DNA of 64,000 nucleotides, taken from Mucilaginibacter frigoritolerans (GTDB lineage Bacteria > Bacteroidota > Bacteroidia > Sphingobacteriales > Sphingobacteriaceae). Shown piece by piece: positions 48,295 to 55,765 of the stretch; positions within the stretch are counted from its first letter, which is position 1; each line of letters opens with the position of its first letter. Under the pieces are notes generated by a model, which was not told the origin of the DNA, ran no database searches, and saw only the letters and a list, made by a program, of their open reading frames with translations. The translations under genes and the position numbers were made by a program. The stretch lies in the NCBI RefSeq assembly GCF_007830615.1, contig NZ_VLLI01000009.1:186001-250000 (forward strand), read 5' to 3'.

Positions 48295-49413
48295 GTGAAT
48301 AAAGAAATTGAAAATCCACCTGTAAATCCAATAAACCCCATGTTTCCCATAAGGGCTTCAAAGGTTCACACCAGGTTGGATTATACCTCCATTTTAAAAA
48401 AGGCATGGGAGGGATATGATGCATCAAAAACGATTAAAGAAATTGAAGATATCAGCGCAATGGTTTCAACCAACCATGTGTTTCGCATAACTTTTACTGA
48501 CGATGACATTATCATTGCCAAACTATCCTATTTTGGTAAATACGAACATTTCAAGGAAGACCACCGCATTATTCACAGCCTTTCAAATAACCTGCTTTAC
48601 CCCTTTGAAAACCTGCTGGCAAAATCCTTATTAAAAAACAACCGGGTTTATATTTACAGGTATAAACATGGTAAAACAGATGCCTGGGTAGTTTTTTATA
48701 ATCCTACGAGGATACTAGATCGCTTACCAAGAAGATTGGAAGAACACCACATTATTAAATTAGGGGAGCAGGTAGGCAAATTCCACAAAGCATGTTCGAG
48801 GGCTAAAAATGTTTTACCAAAATCATCAAAAACTTTACGTACTGATATTGCTGCATTGCAATATCAGTTGGAAGTTAACGAAAAACAATTCGGATCTGCT
48901 ATGCAGGCAGATTTCTTGAAATATCATTGCGACCTGTTCCTTAAAAACCGATCCAAGTACAATATGAGCTCATTTGAGATCATCCCGGTTTTTATTGACT
49001 GGAATATTGGCAATTTTTCAGTAACGCCAAATCTGGAATTGTATTCACGCTGGGATTACGATTGGTTCAGGATGAGCTACCGTATACTTGATTTTTATTT
49101 CTTTAGCAGGGTAGTAAGCGACAGGGGAGACCGCACTGTATTTAGTTATGTAATCAATACCATGATGGAAGACCGGTTTATTTTGTTTTTAAAAGAATAC
49201 CACAAAGTAAATCCTATTACAGCAGATGAGATTCGTTTTCTAAAAGAATCATACCGCTTTTTTATATTAAACTATGTAATAAAAGATGGCAAATTCTTTT
49301 TTAACGAACAATACGCTCAAAAACTACAGGCCGAAGCCTTCGAAATTTACCTACCATCAGTTGACCGCGACTTTGACGCAGAAAAAATAATTGATGCCTT
49401 GGGTCTAAAATAG
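48295..49413 (+). CDS. APH-fold small-molecule kinase (phosphotransferase)
   Basis: 372 residues starting at GTG, 11 bases after the ligase stop. The kinase-like fold is visible in a N-lobe strand with Lys (DDIIIAKLSYF), the helix LGEQVGKFHKACS, the catalytic loop PVFIDWNIGNF (Asp, Asn) and the metal-binding Asp in SRWDYDWFRMSYRILDFYFF. That arrangement resembles choline, ethanolamine, homoserine and aminoglycoside kinases. The acceptor is probably a small alcohol or amine, possibly the one handled by its neighbours. Resistance is unlikely given the context. Confidence 0.72.
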   Translation: MNKEIENPPVNPINPMFPIRASKVHTRLDYTSILKKAWEGYDASKTIKEIEDISAMVSTNHVFRITFTDDDIIIAKLSYFGKYEHFKEDHRIIHSLSNNLLYPFENLLAKSLLKNNRVYIYRYKHGKTDAWVVFYNPTRILDRLPRRLEEHHIIKLGEQVGKFHKACSRAKNVLPKSSKTLRTDIAALQYQLEVNEKQFGSAMQADFLKYHCDLFLKNRSKYNMSSFEIIPVFIDWNIGNFSVTPNLELYSRWDYDWFRMSYRILDFYFFSRVVSDRGDRTVFSYVINTMMEDRFILFLKEYHKVNPITADEIRFLKESYRFFILNYVIKDGKFFFNEQYAQKLQAEAFEIYLPSVDRDFDAEKIIDALGLK

Positions 49414-49495
49414 TTCATTGCGGTCATTCACTAATTGTCATTTGTTTCAAAATAAATCTAATCCCCGGGCTTTAATTTAAATAATCACAACCTCA

Positions 49496-50365
49496 ATGAA
49501 ATCCATCGACAACTTTAAATCGGTTATTGACAAATACGAAATCATTTTTTTTGACGCATTTGGGGTGATTAAGACCTATCAGGGTTTAGTACCTGGTATT
49601 GAGAAAACATTTGCCTACCTAGAGCAGCAAAATAAGGAATATTACATAGTTACAAACGATGCATCGCGAAGTCCGGCGCAGCTTGCAGAGAGTTATCATA
49701 AAAAAGGATTAAATGCAATTACCGCCGATAGGGTTATTTCATCAGGAATGCTTACCAAAGAATATCTGGACCTTAAGGTAAATGATGGTATTGTGGCATA
49801 TTTAGGAACTCCGGAGTCATCCCATTATATTGAATCATCCGGTTTAAAAACATTGCCCGTGAGCCAAATTGACAGTAGCAACATTGACAAAGTAAGTGCT
49901 ATGATTTTTTTAGATGATGAAGGGTTTGACTGGTGCAATGATTTGAATAAAACAGTAAACCTTCTAAGAAAAAGAACCATCCCAGTTATTGTAGCCAATA
50001 CAGACCATGCCTATCCTTTATCAGTAAACGATGTATCCATTGCTATAGGAGGAATAGCCTCGATGATAGAGAATATAGTAGGTAAGAAGTTTATCCGGTT
50101 TGGAAAACCTGATTCGCAAATGTTTATGTTCGCTTATGACCTGATACGAGAATACAGGCCTGTGAGCAAAAAGCAAATTGTAATGGTAGGCGATACCCTA
50201 CAAACGGATATTTTAGGTGGCAATAAATTTGGTCTAGATACTGTATTAGTGCTATCAGGAAATACCTTGCCAGGTGAGGCTGAAACAAGAATAAATGCCA
50301 CAGGCATAGCCCCAACCTATATTTGTGAAAATGCGGTAGTGCAACTGGACGGATTAGGCTTTTAA
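49496..50365 (+). CDS. HAD superfamily class IIA protein (NagD-like)
   Basis: 289 residues. Motif I reads IIFFDAFGVIKTYQG: the nucleophile Asp is present but the residue two places on is Phe rather than the general acid/base Asp of phosphatases. Motif II is VTNDASR, the Lys motif RFGKPDSQMF, and motif IV VMVGDTLQTDILGG with both Asp residues. The C2 cap lies between motifs II and III. It may be a specialised phosphohydrolase or a non-phosphatase; the substrate is unknown. It lies 82 bases after the kinase and is the last gene of the run. Confidence 0.82.
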   Translation: MKSIDNFKSVIDKYEIIFFDAFGVIKTYQGLVPGIEKTFAYLEQQNKEYYIVTNDASRSPAQLAESYHKKGLNAITADRVISSGMLTKEYLDLKVNDGIVAYLGTPESSHYIESSGLKTLPVSQIDSSNIDKVSAMIFLDDEGFDWCNDLNKTVNLLRKRTIPVIVANTDHAYPLSVNDVSIAIGGIASMIENIVGKKFIRFGKPDSQMFMFAYDLIREYRPVSKKQIVMVGDTLQTDILGGNKFGLDTVLVLSGNTLPGEAETRINATGIAPTYICENAVVQLDGLGF

Positions 50366-50473
50366 TAGTTGGGATGATAGATAGCATTTAATTTTATTAA
50401 GTGTTCTTATTACAATTATTTTTATCATTTTTGAATACCAAATAAAACCTGTTTAATAAACCCAATATTGTCT

Positions 50474-51529
50474 ATGAGGATAAAAATCATCTTTATCTCC
50501 GCTTTAATGGCATTTCCCTTGTACTTTGTACAGGCACAGCCTTCAAAATCAAATAAATGGTCGGTTGAAAAAGCTAATGCATGGTATGCACAGCATAAAT
50601 GGATCAACGGAGCTAACTTTATACCTAGTACAGCCATAAACCAATTGGAAATGTGGCAGGCCGATACATTTGATCCGGCAACTATTGATCGTGAACTGGG
50701 ATGGGCAGAGGGTATTGGCTTTAATACGGTAAGGGTATTTTTACATAGCGTAGCTTACAAAGAAGATCCGGAGGGTTTTAAAAAAAGGATAAACGAATAT
50801 CTTGCAATAGCCGATAAACATCATATAGAAACAATATTTGTATTTTTTGATGCCTGCTGGAATACAGATCCTAAACCAGGGAAACAACCAGTCCCCAAAC
50901 CTGGAATCCATAATTCTGGCTGGATGCAGGATCCGGGAAGTTCATTGGCTACAATGAAGGATTTCACAACATTAAAGGCCTATGTAGATGACATCATAAA
51001 CACGTTTAAGCACGACAAGCGAATTTTACTTTGGGATTTGTATAACGAACCAGGTAACAGCAGCAATAAATCGGCAGAACTATTAACAAATGTATTTAAT
51101 TGGGCTCATATGATTAATCCAGACCAACCGCTTAGTGTTGGATTATGGGACTGGAGTTTAGAAAATTTGAATACGATTCAAATAGCTAATTCTGACGTGA
51201 TTACTTATCATTGCTATGAAAGCCCGGATGCTCATCTGCGAATAGTGCAATTACTTAAAGCAAATGGCCGTCCGGTTATTTGCACTGAATATATGGCGCG
51301 CTTGCGTAATAGTACATTTGAAAACACCATGCCTACATTGAAGAAAGAAAACGTAGGGGCCATAAATTGGGGCTTGGTAAGTGGTAAAACCAATACAATT
51401 TATGCATGGGACACGCCAATCCCTGATGGATCGGAACCTAAAACATGGTTTCATGATGTATTTCGAAAAGATGGTACCCCATATAAACAAGATGAAGTTG
51501 CTTTAATAAAACAATTAAACGGAAAGTAA
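50474..51529 (+). CDS. Secreted clan-A glycoside hydrolase (GH5-like)
   Basis: 351 residues from the ATG at 50474; the signal peptide ends YFVQAQ. A (beta/alpha)8 barrel is suggested by GFNTVRVFLHS, ETIFVFFDACW, ILLWDLYNEPGNSSN (acid/base Glu in NEP), PLSVGLWDWS, VITYHCYESPD and the nucleophile Glu in RPVICTEYMARLRN. This is the pattern of beta-endoglycanases such as cellulase or mannanase-like enzymes. It is followed by a mutarotase after 19 bases, likely one operon for plant polysaccharide use. Confidence 0.78.
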   Translation: MRIKIIFISALMAFPLYFVQAQPSKSNKWSVEKANAWYAQHKWINGANFIPSTAINQLEMWQADTFDPATIDRELGWAEGIGFNTVRVFLHSVAYKEDPEGFKKRINEYLAIADKHHIETIFVFFDACWNTDPKPGKQPVPKPGIHNSGWMQDPGSSLATMKDFTTLKAYVDDIINTFKHDKRILLWDLYNEPGNSSNKSAELLTNVFNWAHMINPDQPLSVGLWDWSLENLNTIQIANSDVITYHCYESPDAHLRIVQLLKANGRPVICTEYMARLRNSTFENTMPTLKKENVGAINWGLVSGKTNTIYAWDTPIPDGSEPKTWFHDVFRKDGTPYKQDEVALIKQLNGK

Positions 51530-51548
51530 ACCTAAACAATGGTAAAAC

Positions 51549-52727
51549 ATGAAATCACTATTAAAAATAACATCAAGAATAATTTTAGCTGCCAGTGTAA
51601 TATCTTTGGCTGCCTGTAATCAGTCGGGCCAAAAAACAACTGCAAATTTAAACATGACGGACACAACGAAATCAACCTTACCTTCCGCTAAAGGATTTGA
51701 AAAAACAATTGATGGTCAAAAAACACATCTTTATCTGTTAAAAAACAAAAATGGGGCAGAAGCCGCAATTACTAATTATGGTGCTCACTTAATATCTTTA
51801 TTAGTGCCTGATGAAAATGGGAAATTAACAGATGTGGTTTTAGGCTTTGATGATATTGATGGCTATAAAAAAGCAATGTCAGCTTATTATGGCGCAACTA
51901 TTGGCAGATACGGCAATCGCATTGCTAAAGGCCATTTTGTGCTTGATGGTAAAGAATACACCTTATTTATAAACAATAAGCCTAATACTTTACATGGCGG
52001 CAAAAAAGGGTTCAATGATGTGGTGTGGGACGTTAGTCAGTCAAATGGTCAATCAATTACAATGACTTATTTGTCTAAAGACGGAGAAGAGGGCTACCCT
52101 GGAAATCTGAATGTTAAAGTGACTTATGAGCTTACTGATGAAAATGCAGTTAAAATAAGCTATGAAGCTACCACAGATAAAAACACGGTTATCAATTTAA
52201 CCAATCATTCTTATTTTAATCTGAACGGGGTAGGCAGCGGAACCATTCTTGATCATATATTGCAATTAAAGGCAGCTAATTATACCCCAATTGATCCCAC
52301 CTCGATACCAACCGGAGAAATAGCACCGGTAGCTGGAACACCTTTTGATTTTACCAGCCCTGCAACCATTGGGAGCCGGATAAACAATACTGATACCCAG
52401 CTAAAAAATGGCAGCGGATATGACCATAACTTTGTACTGGATAAACATGATATCAATACGCCAATTGCCACAGCCACTGGAGACAAAAGCGGAATTGTTT
52501 TGGAGGTGTTTACTGATGAACCCGGCATTCAATTTTACAGCGGCAATTTTATGAGTGGTAGTAATACATTGCTTAACGGCAAAACGGACGATCACCGTAC
52601 AGGTTTCTGCCTTGAAACACAGCATTTTCCTGATTCTCCTAATCGTCCAAATTTTCCTTCAACAGAATTAAAACCTGGCGAAAGCTATAAAACGGTAACT
52701 ATTTACAAGTTTTCGGTTAAAAAATAA
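51549..52727 (+). CDS. Aldose 1-epimerase (galactose mutarotase) lipoprotein
   Basis: 392 residues. A lipobox (VISLAAC, then NQSGQK) makes it periplasmic or surface-anchored, unusual for an enzyme that is cytoplasmic in E. coli. The fold shows NYGAHLISLLVPD, YGATIGRYGNRIAKGHF, LTNHSYFNLNG (catalytic His) and the Glu in GFCLETQHFPDSPNRPNFPS. It interconverts alpha and beta sugars released by the neighbouring glycoside hydrolase, before import. Cotranscribed with it by spacing (19 bases). Confidence 0.93.
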   Translation: MKSLLKITSRIILAASVISLAACNQSGQKTTANLNMTDTTKSTLPSAKGFEKTIDGQKTHLYLLKNKNGAEAAITNYGAHLISLLVPDENGKLTDVVLGFDDIDGYKKAMSAYYGATIGRYGNRIAKGHFVLDGKEYTLFINNKPNTLHGGKKGFNDVVWDVSQSNGQSITMTYLSKDGEEGYPGNLNVKVTYELTDENAVKISYEATTDKNTVINLTNHSYFNLNGVGSGTILDHILQLKAANYTPIDPTSIPTGEIAPVAGTPFDFTSPATIGSRINNTDTQLKNGSGYDHNFVLDKHDINTPIATATGDKSGIVLEVFTDEPGIQFYSGNFMSGSNTLLNGKTDDHRTGFCLETQHFPDSPNRPNFPSTELKPGESYKTVTIYKFSVKK

Positions 52728-52784
52728 TTGACTATAAAACAATTGGGCCAATCTACAAGTTAGGGCAAAGTTTGTGCTTTTAAA

Positions 52785-52913
52785 ATGGATAAGATAACAA
52801 CATACTTATTTTTTGCGTTATTATTCCTAATTGCTATCAGCTTTATATGTTTTATCGGTTATGATTTTTGGTGGTATTGGAATTTAAATCATAATTGGAG
52901 TAGTCCCAACTAA
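52785..52913 (+). CDS. 42-residue Trp-rich membrane microprotein
   Basis: ATG at 52785, stop TAA at 52911-52913. The product starts MDKITTYLFFALLFLIAISF, a hydrophobic span of about 20 residues, and ends in a Trp/Asn-rich tail (FWWYWNLNHNW). A single membrane helix is likely. It lies 57 bases after the mutarotase stop and just before the terminator of the convergent rnpB gene. No family recognised; the codon pattern is not random, but confirmation is needed. Confidence 0.4.
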   Translation: MDKITTYLFFALLFLIAISFICFIGYDFWWYWNLNHNWSSPN

Positions 52914-52929
52914 TATATTATTTAAACAA

Positions 52930-52957
52930 TTAACCCCTTCCTTTTAACGGGAAGGGG
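52930..52957 (-). terminator. Terminator of rnpB
   Basis: AACCCCTTCC pairs with GGAAGGGGT around an AT-rich loop, immediately past the 3' end of the RNase P RNA on the minus strand, where the sequence continues TTAATTGTTT. Confidence 0.8.
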
Positions 52958-52965
52958 TGTATCAG

Positions 52966-53351
52966 CAGCAAACCTGTAAGCCGGGTTCTGTTTCATCGCA
53001 TTACTGCGCTGATTTCTATCATTAATCTGGCCCTGTCATTGCTAACAGGTTCAAGCAACCTACCCATCCTGACGATACCGATAAAATCGATATACGGGAA
53101 CGAGCCGCTCCACTTCCAGGACCTATTTGGTTTTTCAACTCCTGAGGTTTACCGCAATCCCGGTCGCCCGGAAAAGCCGTGAGCTCTTACCTCACGTTTT
53201 CACCCTTACCCCGGTAAACCGGGGCGGTATATTCTCTGTGGCACTTGCTGTCGCCGGCTGCCGACGCCTTCCCGTTAGGAAGCAGGATGCTCTATGTTGC
53301 CCGGACTTTCCTCTCCCGTACTCAGACGAAAGCGATAGAACGTTTTGCAGG
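52966..53351 (-). ncRNA. rnpB: RNase P RNA, class A
   Basis: The minus strand reads through the universal RNase P RNA core: near the 5' end GAGGAAAGTCCGGGC (P4 upstream strand), a run of paired GC blocks including TAACGGGAAGGC and CCGGTTTACCGGGG-like arms, and near the 3' end ACAGAACCCGGCTTACAG (P4 partner). CAGCAAACC at the 3' end can pair with the 5' CTGCAAAAC region as P1. Length about 385 nt is normal. Ends are approximate. The only ORF over this DNA (53127-53357, plus) is an artefact of the RNA. It cleaves tRNA precursors with RnpA. Confidence 0.93.
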
Positions 53352-53354
53352 GCG

Positions 53355-53362
53355 TAAAGATA
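53355..53362 (-). promoter_or_regulatory. -7 element TATCTTTA of rnpB
   Basis: Minus-strand TATCTTTA placed right at the start of the RNA; the same variant as in the pst promoter. The -33 half is weak. Confidence 0.55.
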
Positions 53363-53434
53363 GGCTTTTTAGCTAATAATCAGTTAGAGGGTACGACCAA
53401 TAGTTATGGATTAATGAAAAAAGTAAACAATTAA

Positions 53435-53863
53435 TTATTTACAATTAGCCAAATCAGCCTGCACTTGTGTAATATTTGCAAGGCCCGCTTTATTACCAAA
53501 AGAGTTAGTTATATAAGTAATCACTTTGGCCAGATCCATTGGAGAAAGATCGTTGGCGGGCATTGCTCCTTCAAATTGTCGACCTGTAATAGTCAGTTTA
53601 CCTTTCAGTCCGTATTTTATAGAACAGGCTAACTGGCTTTTGTTATTTTTAAGGTAGATACTATCTGTAAGGGGTGGTATCAACCCCTGTAGACCTTCGC
53701 CATTAGCACCATGGCAATTTTGGCATTGCGTTTGGTAAATAAGGCTTCCTGATGAATAATAACGATCAAATTCCACACTATGCTCATTACCACAGGAAAA
53801 CATCATTAAAGTTATTCCCACTACAAATAACAAACTATAAAAGGAAATGAATTTTGATCTCAT
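53435..53863 (-). CDS. Cytochrome c (class I) lipoprotein
   Basis: 142 residues. A lipobox (LMMFSCGNEHS) anchors it, then the heme-binding motif CQNCHGANGEGL and a C-terminal Met ligand in EGAMPANDLSPMDLAKVITYI. It carries electrons in the periplasm, probably toward an oxidase. It shares one base with the SCO1 gene start. Confidence 0.92.
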   Translation of the reverse strand: MRSKFISFYSLLFVVGITLMMFSCGNEHSVEFDRYYSSGSLIYQTQCQNCHGANGEGLQGLIPPLTDSIYLKNNKSQLACSIKYGLKGKLTITGRQFEGAMPANDLSPMDLAKVITYITNSFGNKAGLANITQVQADLANCK

Positions 53864-54516
53864 TATTTAGCTGAAGCGGTATCTGCCTTTAGGGTTTTGA
53901 TATCATCAATTAATTGAGCCACCTGTTGCGGGCTAGTGCCATCATACGAGCCACGTACACGCTTTTGTTTATCAACAAGCACAAAGTAACCTTGGTGAAC
54001 ATAACCACCTGGAACGGTACTATCAGCGCTTACAGCAACCAGATAACTTTTTTCAGCAAGCTGGTAGGTATCATCCTTTTTACCCTGTAAAAGCCACCAC
54101 ATGCTGCCACTTATCCCCAATTTATCAGCATATTTCTTTAGCACTTTAACACTATCATATTTAGGATCGATGGTATAAGAAAGGATCTTAACATCATCAG
54201 TATTTTTAAAGGTATTATAAACGGTAAGCATATTACGTTGCATTACCGGACAAATAGACGGGCAGCTGGTAAAAAAGAAATCGGCTACGTAAATTTTACC
54301 GGCAAGGTTTTTATCACTTATGCTATCCCCGTATTGGTTTATGTATTTAAACGGGGGAATGGTTTGATACTCGGTATCCACCACAGTTTGTCCGTTCACA
54401 ACTTTAGTCACCGGATGCCTTTCGCCATAAATAGGCAGAGTCTTTTTATCATTACTGTTAAACTTACAGGCATTGCAAAGCAGTATAATGATTACTGCAC
54501 CAAGTAATTTTTTCAT
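53863..54516 (-). CDS. SCO1/SenC family copper-chaperone-like protein
   Basis: 217 residues with a lipobox (IILLCNACKFNS). The thioredoxin fold carries TSCPSICPVMQRNML, the copper-binding CxxxCP pair, and the His in GGYVHQGYFVLVDKQKRVRGSYDGTS. SCO proteins help assemble the CuA site of cytochrome oxidase, consistent with the cytochrome c gene immediately downstream. Confidence 0.93.
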   Translation of the reverse strand: MKKLLGAVIIILLCNACKFNSNDKKTLPIYGERHPVTKVVNGQTVVDTEYQTIPPFKYINQYGDSISDKNLAGKIYVADFFFTSCPSICPVMQRNMLTVYNTFKNTDDVKILSYTIDPKYDSVKVLKKYADKLGISGSMWWLLQGKKDDTYQLAEKSYLVAVSADSTVPGGYVHQGYFVLVDKQKRVRGSYDGTSPQQVAQLIDDIKTLKADTASAK

Positions 54517-54920
54517 TTTGATTTAACTTTTATAAGGTATTGGTTTGATTCTTTAACCGCTGCATTTAACTCCGAATCAATAGCCATTATTTGCTTTTTT
54601 TGCGCTTTCATGTAAACAACCGCATCCTCTGTTGATTTTTTGGTTTGATCTGGCTCAAAATCGTGCATCCATTTATCCATTAAACTATCTGCTGCTACTA
54701 ATTTTGCGGATAATAACTTGGCAGAATCTAATTTGGACAGCTTATTTTCCTTAATAATAGTATCCAACTGCATTTTATTTTTTGTTAACTGCTCATCATC
54801 ACTCATCACCTTTTCGTGTATTTTCAAGACATCACCTAAAATTGCTTTTTGTTCGGCTCTTTTATCTCCGCATCCGCTTAAAATAAAAGCAGTTAATAAT
54901 ACTATACTTATCTTCTTCAT
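54513..54920 (-). CDS. Helical lipoprotein, unknown function
   Basis: 135 residues from the ATG at 54920 (MKKISIVLLTAFILSGCGDK). A longer frame to 54980 adds a second hydrophobic stretch and is rejected. The mature part is Lys/Asp/Glu-rich and almost all helical with heptad-like spacing, so a coiled coil is likely. It overlaps the SCO1 start by 4 bases (ATGA), placing it in the same operon; a role in oxidase assembly is inference. Confidence 0.75.
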   Translation of the reverse strand: MKKISIVLLTAFILSGCGDKRAEQKAILGDVLKIHEKVMSDDEQLTKNKMQLDTIIKENKLSKLDSAKLLSAKLVAADSLMDKWMHDFEPDQTKKSTEDAVVYMKAQKKQIMAIDSELNAAVKESNQYLIKVKSK

Positions 54921-54976
54921 AAATAAATTTAAATACGTTGTAAATATCAAAAAATAAAGTGGTTTAAAGCGACAAA

Positions 54977-55444
54977 TCAACCGTTAGTTGAATTTCTTAC
55001 AAATCCAATATAATCTAATACTGGAAGGCTTTCCAACCCGGCTAATTTTAAATGCTGACCGATTTGTGCGCGGTGATGTGTGCCATGATTTATTAAGTGC
55101 CCCAGTATATCAACCAGTTTATCGTTAAAAGCATCCCCTTTTGAGTTCTGATAAGCTATTCTTTTTTCAAAGTCGGCCTCATTAAGCTGAGTAACAAACG
55201 CTATCCACTCCTTATGATTATCGTTAATCATCTGTGTAAAGGTTGCTGCTTGCCAATCAGGCCATACTACACCACTGAAAGGAGGGAGAAGGTTGCAACG
55301 CTGATACCATACTTTCTGAGCAGCCAGTATATGTGCCATTAACTGCACCGATTTTTCAGACTTAGCATTTTCAATAATGAGTTTAGTTATTATCTCATTG
55401 GCATATTTATCGTAGTTTATAAGGTTGATGAAATAGTTTCTCAT
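54977..55444 (-). CDS. DinB/YfiT-like four-helix protein
   Basis: 155 residues. The DinB fold binds a metal with three His; here they are in LMAHILAAQKVWYQR and HLINHGTHHRAQIGQHLKLAG. Members include thiol transferases and proteins of unknown role. It starts the minus-strand run DinB-lipoprotein-SCO1-cytochrome c, 57 bases upstream of the lipoprotein start, and may be transcribed separately. Confidence 0.85.
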   Translation of the reverse strand: MRNYFINLINYDKYANEIITKLIIENAKSEKSVQLMAHILAAQKVWYQRCNLLPPFSGVVWPDWQAATFTQMINDNHKEWIAFVTQLNEADFEKRIAYQNSKGDAFNDKLVDILGHLINHGTHHRAQIGQHLKLAGLESLPVLDYIGFVRNSTNG

Positions 55445-55609
55445 TAGAGTAATTTGTTTTTAATAGCAATGACGCTATCATGTCTCAAAAATAAATAATT
55501 AATGGTTAGAGCCAATAAAAGCAACTTTGTTAACAATTAAATAACATAGGATGAGTGGTAATATTACAACAAGGTCTTATCTTTATAATACTTTAAACAA
55601 CAAGCTATT
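55445..55609. other. Intergenic, divergent promoters expected
   Basis: AT-rich gap between dinB-like (minus) and the small ORF at 55610. It holds TATCTTTA at 55578-55585 on the plus strand, about 25 bases before the micro-ORF; no clear TTTG at the right distance. Confidence 0.3.
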
Positions 55610-55699
55610 ATGAAATTCATTTTCAATTTCCCTAAGTTTATAAAAAGCTTTCGCGAATGGATGATCTTAAGAAGTATGAGATCATCATTTATCCACTAA
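55610..55699 (+). CDS. Basic 29-residue micro-ORF
   Basis: ATG at 55610, TAA at 55697. The product begins MKFIFNFPKFIKSFREWMIL and is amphipathic and basic, with a pattern like short membrane-active or toxin-type peptides. It is preceded by a TATCTTTA -7-like element. There is no terminator or SD sequence, so support is modest. No family recognised. Confidence 0.3.
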   Translation: MKFIFNFPKFIKSFREWMILRSMRSSFIH

Positions 55700-55765
55700 T
55701 ATCAATTCTTATTTCCGTTAACAGAAATATATTGTAAAATTTGGGCTTTTACTTTAGCTCATTTA

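Noticed and set aside
48295..49413. Aminoglycoside resistance gene
   Set aside because: The kinase fold is shared with many metabolic kinases and the operon context is amide metabolism; nothing points to resistance.
53127..53357. Plus-strand ORF of 76 codons
   Set aside because: It lies wholly within or at the edge of the RNase P RNA gene on the opposite strand, and its Arg/Pro/Cys-rich product is typical of structured RNA read as protein.
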